A stretch of DNA of 64,000 bases from Microcoleus sp. FACHB-68. Lineage in GTDB: Bacteria; Cyanobacteriota; Cyanobacteriia; Cyanobacteriales; Oscillatoriaceae. The number at the start of each line of letters is the position of its first letter. Positions within the stretch are counted from its first letter, which is position 1. A model generated the notes under the pieces. It was given only the letters and a program-made list of their open reading frames with translations. It ran no database searches and was not told where the DNA came from. The stretch is taken from NCBI RefSeq assembly GCF_014695715.1, contig NZ_JACJOT010000009.1:425266-489265 (forward strand), given 5' to 3'. Of this stretch, positions 60,622-64,000 are shown in pieces. Made by a program: the position numbers and the translations under genes.

Positions 60622-61932
60622 AAAAATCCCCAAAGCAACGTATACAATTACAATTTCCTAGAACGTGGGCCGAATGCCGCCCAAACGCTAGCTGAAGCTG
60701 CCGCATCCTTAAACCCAGAAGATGGCGCACGCTTGCTGGGATTGTATGGCGCTCGCGGTGAAAATGGCAATATCCCCGTCAGTTCGGCAAATGGAGATTA
60801 CAGTACCACAGGTTTAGATAACTTCTCGGTGTTTAGTACCGAGGGACAAGAACCCGACACAACCCGCCCTTTGCAACCGGGGGAAACGGATGAGCAATTT
60901 ATTGCTAGGGAAGTTAATGAAAATCCCACCTTGGCGGACATGACTGAGGCTTCTCTAGAGTTTCTAGGGAAAGATCAAGAAGGTTTTTGGTTAATGGTAG
61001 AAGGGGGTGATATCGATTGGTCTGCCCATGACGATAACATAGACAACCTGCTGGGAACCATGAGGGACTTCGATAAAGCGGTTGAGTCAACTATTAACTG
61101 GATTAATGAGAATGGTGGCTTTGAAGAAAACCTGTTGATCGTCACAGCTGATCACGATCATTACCTAACCTTGAATGAGAACTTTCCGCAACTTTTACGC
61201 GAACAAGGTGCCGAGACGCTGACCGATTTAGATACGCCGGCAGAGTCTGGGCATTTTTGGGGATCTGACCCAAATGTTAAATATGGCTGGGGAAGCCACA
61301 CGAACCGTCCTGTGCCGGTTTACTATCAGGGTGAGGGTTCGGAAGTGCTCGACAGCTTTGTGGGTGAGGGATACAACGCTTACGGTTACGATATCCCTGG
61401 CATCCCCGGTTTAGTGGATCAGACTCATATTTACCAAACCATGTATCAAGCTGTCGTCAATCAGGACTTGGTGTGTGGGGAAGGGGACGATGTCGTTCTG
61501 GGTTTGCTGGGTGAGGATGACATTGTTGGCAATGCCGGCAATGATTTTCTGGCCGGTAATGAAGATCACGACTTTTTAGATGGAGGTGATGGCAACGACA
61601 CACTTCGGGGTGGTAAGGATGCCGACACCCTAACCGGCGGTAATGGTGATGACGTTCTCTACGGCGATATGGACGATGATCTCTTGAGTGGGGGTGAGGG
61701 TGCAGATCGGTTTGTGCTGACAGAGGATGGGGGTGTAGATACCATCCTTGATTTCCAGGCCGGTATTGATGTCATTGAGATTGCCGGTGTTACGGAAGTT
61801 ACCAGTTTTGGCGCACTTTCAATCGCTCAAAGTGGCACTGATGCCGTTATTTCTGCTCAAGGTCAAGATTTAGCTAAACTGAATGGAATTCAAGCGACTA
61901 CTCTGGTTAGCGAAAGTTTTGTTTTTGCTTAA
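60622..61932 (+). CDS. 3' part of the interrupted alkaline phosphatase gene, with RTX repeats
   Basis: The last 436 residues of the phosphatase (KNPQSNVYNYNFLERGPNAAQTL onward). Metal ligands are EGGDIDWSAHDDN (Glu, Asp, His of the second metal site), VTADHDH (Asp-His pair) and WGSHTNRPVPVYY (His). RTX nonapeptide repeats for calcium follow (GNAGNDFLAGNEDHDFLDGG, DGNDTLRGG, NGDDVLYGD), typical of type I secretion. It has no start of its own near the junction (first internal ATG is 60733), so it is probably silent unless the element leaves. Confidence 0.9.
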   Translation, partial: KNPQSNVYNYNFLERGPNAAQTLAEAAASLNPEDGARLLGLYGARGENGNIPVSSANGDYSTTGLDNFSVFSTEGQEPDTTRPLQPGETDEQFIAREVNENPTLADMTEASLEFLGKDQEGFWLMVEGGDIDWSAHDDNIDNLLGTMRDFDKAVESTINWINENGGFEENLLIVTADHDHYLTLNENFPQLLREQGAETLTDLDTPAESGHFWGSDPNVKYGWGSHTNRPVPVYYQGEGSEVLDSFVGEGYNAYGYDIPGIPGLVDQTHIYQTMYQAVVNQDLVCGEGDDVVLGLLGEDDIVGNAGNDFLAGNEDHDFLDGGDGNDTLRGGKDADTLTGGNGDDVLYGDMDDDLLSGGEGADRFVLTEDGGVDTILDFQAGIDVIEIAGVTEVTSFGALSIAQSGTDAVISAQGQDLAKLNGIQATTLVSESFVFA

Positions 61933-62253
61933 AGAGATTTGTAAGTTTTTGCAACCCACATACCCCACTCTTATCTGTGGTTCTGATTCACAATCATAAT
62001 CAAACTAATTGGGCGTGAACGAGGTTTGCCGCCTGCACGCCCAATGAATTTAACGAGCGTTGTCATCCTCAACAAGGCAGGCTTAGCTTTAGTTGAACCT
62101 CCTAAGTAAAACAAGAATTAAAAACTGCAACGCTTTTTGTCATCAGCCCCATAGCACTGAGAAAATAACATCACTGGTTTTACGAATGGGGGATTGCTCC
62201 CTAACACTTCTGTGTCAGACTGGCATGAAACCCTTTTTTTCGTTTGCTAAAAT
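61933..62253. other. Intergenic region downstream of the phosphatase
   Basis: About 320 bp between the phosphatase stop and the IS982 relic. I see no gene. There is no strong terminator; TTTTTTTCG (62234-62242) is a short T-run. Confidence 0.4.
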
Positions 62254-63126
62254 AACCTGAGTTCGGGATAAGAACAGGAGGAGTTGTGTAAGCTGAAATA
62301 TGTTAAAGATGATTCAGCCTGCGCCGGCCTTGCCTAGTTTAGAAGAACTTTTCTCTGACATCGACGATTAGTGCTGCCACTTTGAACCCCAGAGGCAAAA
62401 ATCCTTGCAAGATAAGGAGGGACAAAAACGCCAAGGCGCTCGTTGTCTGTGGCCCAGTGAAATCATCACGATTCTAGTGGCCTTCCACCCGCAGCGCTAC
62501 CGCGATTTCAAGGATTACTACCTCAAGCAAGTCTGCCTGTACTGGTGATTGCAGGGGAATCAGTTTCATCAATGCCACTAAGCTCAAGGTTTGTCACAAT
62601 CGTCGCATTACTGGTCACCGTGTGTTTACTCATCTGGCAGCACCAGGCAAAACCTCGCTTGATTGGTTCTATGGGTTTAAGCCGCATCTGGCGGTCAATG
62701 AGGATGCACAACTGCTCACTGTCACCTCGACTCCAGGCAACACCGATGACCGTCGCCCCGTCGGAAAGCGGATCAAACATCTGTTTGGCAAGGTCTTTGC
62801 CGCTCTTTTTTATGTCTGTAAAGCTCTGGCACAACAGTTATTTGAAGCTGACGCTCTCCAATTGTTTGCCAAGCCCAAACGCCCGCGTGAAAAACTGATT
62901 GATAGCGTTTGAGTGATAAATTGTTGTCCCGTAAGCGTTGTATTATCGAAACCATTATTGACCAACTGAAGAACATTTCTCAGATTGAACACTCCAGACA
63001 ACGCCGCCCGGTTAACTTCATGGTGAATCGGCTTGTTGGGTTGATTGCTTATTGCCATCAGCCCAACAAGTCGTCTCTGACTCTGGACTTTGCTTTGCCC
63101 CAAACTGCTTAACCCGAACTCAGGTT
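62254..63126 (+). mobile_element. IS982-family insertion sequence, degenerate
   Basis: The element is 873 bp, bounded by 17-bp inverted repeats: AACCTGAGTTCGGGATA (62254-62270) and its near-complement TAACCCGAACTCAGGTT (63110-63126), one mismatch. AAAAT (62249-62253 and 63127-63131) is the likely 5-bp target duplication. The clear ends despite a decayed gene suggest recent insertion followed by loss of function, or a copy mobilised by another transposase. Confidence 0.85.
62340..63112 (+). pseudogene. IS982-family transposase, broken by frameshifts and a deletion
   Basis: Fragments in three frames: N-terminal HFEPQ…KSL and SEIITILVAFHPQRYRDFKDYYLKQVC (about 62370-62545), a stop and a missing middle, then NRRITGHRVFTHLAAPGKTSLDWFYGFKPHLAVNEDAQLL and TPGNTDDRRPVGKRI (62600-62780), and the C terminus [31 protein letters not shown] (62909-63060). 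The order matches IS982 transposases, but the catalytic core cannot be read in one frame. Confidence 0.8.
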
Positions 63127-63186
63127 AAAATGAGGCAAGTCCGCCCTTATTTCCCCAAGGCGACAGAAAGGGGATATTTCTGGCTC

Positions 63187-63420
63187 AACCCTGCTCAATA
63201 TTTAACTGTTCCTCTAGTTGCCGGTTAACGGCTGCAATCAATTGTTGTCTAATCTGGAGCAGCCACGCCCAAGATTTGAGGCCGTATTGCTGGGTCTTTA
63301 AGCGTCCCCCTAAAGAGCAAATTATTGCCATAGCGTTCTAAAGCTTGCCGCAGGAAACAACCACGGTAGTCTTTATCGCCAACCAGCAAGCCTGTAATGC
63401 TGCAGAAGATATCTCACACA
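63187..63420 (-). pseudogene. Second transposase remnant
   Basis: On the minus strand GLLVGDKDYRGCFLRQALERYGNNLLFRG reads as the GDKGY-type segment of an IS982/IS4-like DDE transposase. After a frameshift, LQIRQQLIAAVNRQLEEQLNIEQG reads as its C-terminal helix. Stops break the rest. It is separate from the IS982 copy to its left, which ends at 63126. Confidence 0.45.
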
Positions 63421-64000
63421 ACTTCCCCTTCATCTCCATTGACAGCACTTAGGGTCAATCCATGACCAACCCAGAGTCACCGCTCTTCAAATGCCCCGGA
63501 AGCCCTAAAATTTCTCATCTTTGCCACACTGTAGCCATAGGCGCAACATTGGGAAACGGCGACAACAAACCGAATAGGTTAGACAAAACAGAGTCTCTTG
63601 CCCCTACGTCTGCATAACTTATGGCCGGTTGAAAGCCATGAGTGCGAACAAGTTGACCTTTATTTCATAGAAGACATTAGTTGTACCTTGACTGCTGAAC
63701 CAACTACTCGTCATCAACAGGGTGCAACTTGATTGCCGGTTGCACCTCGCCTATAGCTTCTAAGTACAGGCTACCCCTGGCATTTTGTAGGGTAGAGAGT
63801 TTGTCTGGTTCAATGCACCCCCTCAAAGCGTTACCGGCGTGGGGTTTGAGAGTGGTTGCCACCCCGTTCAAATATTTTTTGCTCTAGGGGTTGACAGAGC
63901 TCAGTTGAGTTGATAGATTAGTAAAGCGCTCAAGAGGAAGCGACGCGAAAGCGAGACGCCTCGAAGCGCCCTGAACCTAGAAAAAATAATAGTTTGAAAG
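63421..64000. other. Non-coding right end of the window
   Basis: About 580 bp with no gene recognised. A perfect 8-bp hairpin GGTGCAAC (63721-63728) / GTTGCACC (63739-63746) with a 10-nt loop is seen. The final 60 bp contain AGCGACGCGAAAGCGAGACG-type short repeats common in cyanobacterial intergenic DNA. Confidence 0.4.

Noticed and set aside
1..64000. CRISPR arrays and tRNA or rRNA genes
   Set aside because: I looked for regularly spaced 25-40-bp repeats and for rRNA/tRNA-like sequence and found none; the periodic repeats seen have 7-10-bp or 21-bp units.

Overview
The window is chromosomal DNA from a filamentous cyanobacterium, probably of the Microcoleus/Oscillatoria type. This rests on a photosystem I accumulation factor homologue, a GUN4-domain protein, DUF928/DUF1822/CHASE2 families, HIP1 octamers (GCGATCGC) and a very high density of the hexamer GCCGGC. 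No rRNA, tRNA or CRISPR array was seen.

Layout. 1-3.2 kb: end of a DUF1822-like gene, a CHAT-CHASE2 membrane protein and a DUF928 protein, probably one operon. 3.3-8.1 kb (minus strand): NAD operon pncB-nadD-nrtR-nadE. 8.5-12.3 kb: a small DUF6717-like gene and the ergothioneine genes egtC-egtB-egtD. 13.3-22.2 kb: a defence island without GCCGGC, holding a two-gene type I Mokosh-like system (pseudokinase-helicase plus PLD nuclease), an RNA ligase with a small partner, and a dead IS1-family element. 22.2-45 kb: mostly core genes, namely a NarL-type two-component pair, a PSI factor, FecR and CHASE2-cyclase genes, STAS, DedA, argG, a nine-PAS histidine kinase, GH108, GUN4-like, DUF4336 and TPR proteins.

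45.1-61.9 kb is the most unusual part. An RTX-type alkaline phosphatase gene is split by a 14,661-bp element (45961-60621). Joining the flanks at a shared GC dinucleotide restores one continuous frame of about 717 codons. The element carries a tight ten-gene minus-strand operon that looks like virion or tail genes (structural proteins, a fibre-like protein, a membrane protein, a C39 peptidase), a minimal tyrosine recombinase, DNA-binding and regulatory genes, tandem paralogues, and an IS110-family DEDD recombinase flush with its right end. Upstream of that recombinase lies a structured non-coding stretch containing a 9-mer identical to the target flank. This suggests that a bridge-RNA-type recombinase moves a large phage-like cargo rather than a minimal IS. 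The element is rich in host-type GCCGGC, unlike the defence island, so the two have different histories.

62.2-64 kb: an IS982-family relic with inverted ends and a 5-bp target duplication, a second transposase remnant, and non-coding DNA.
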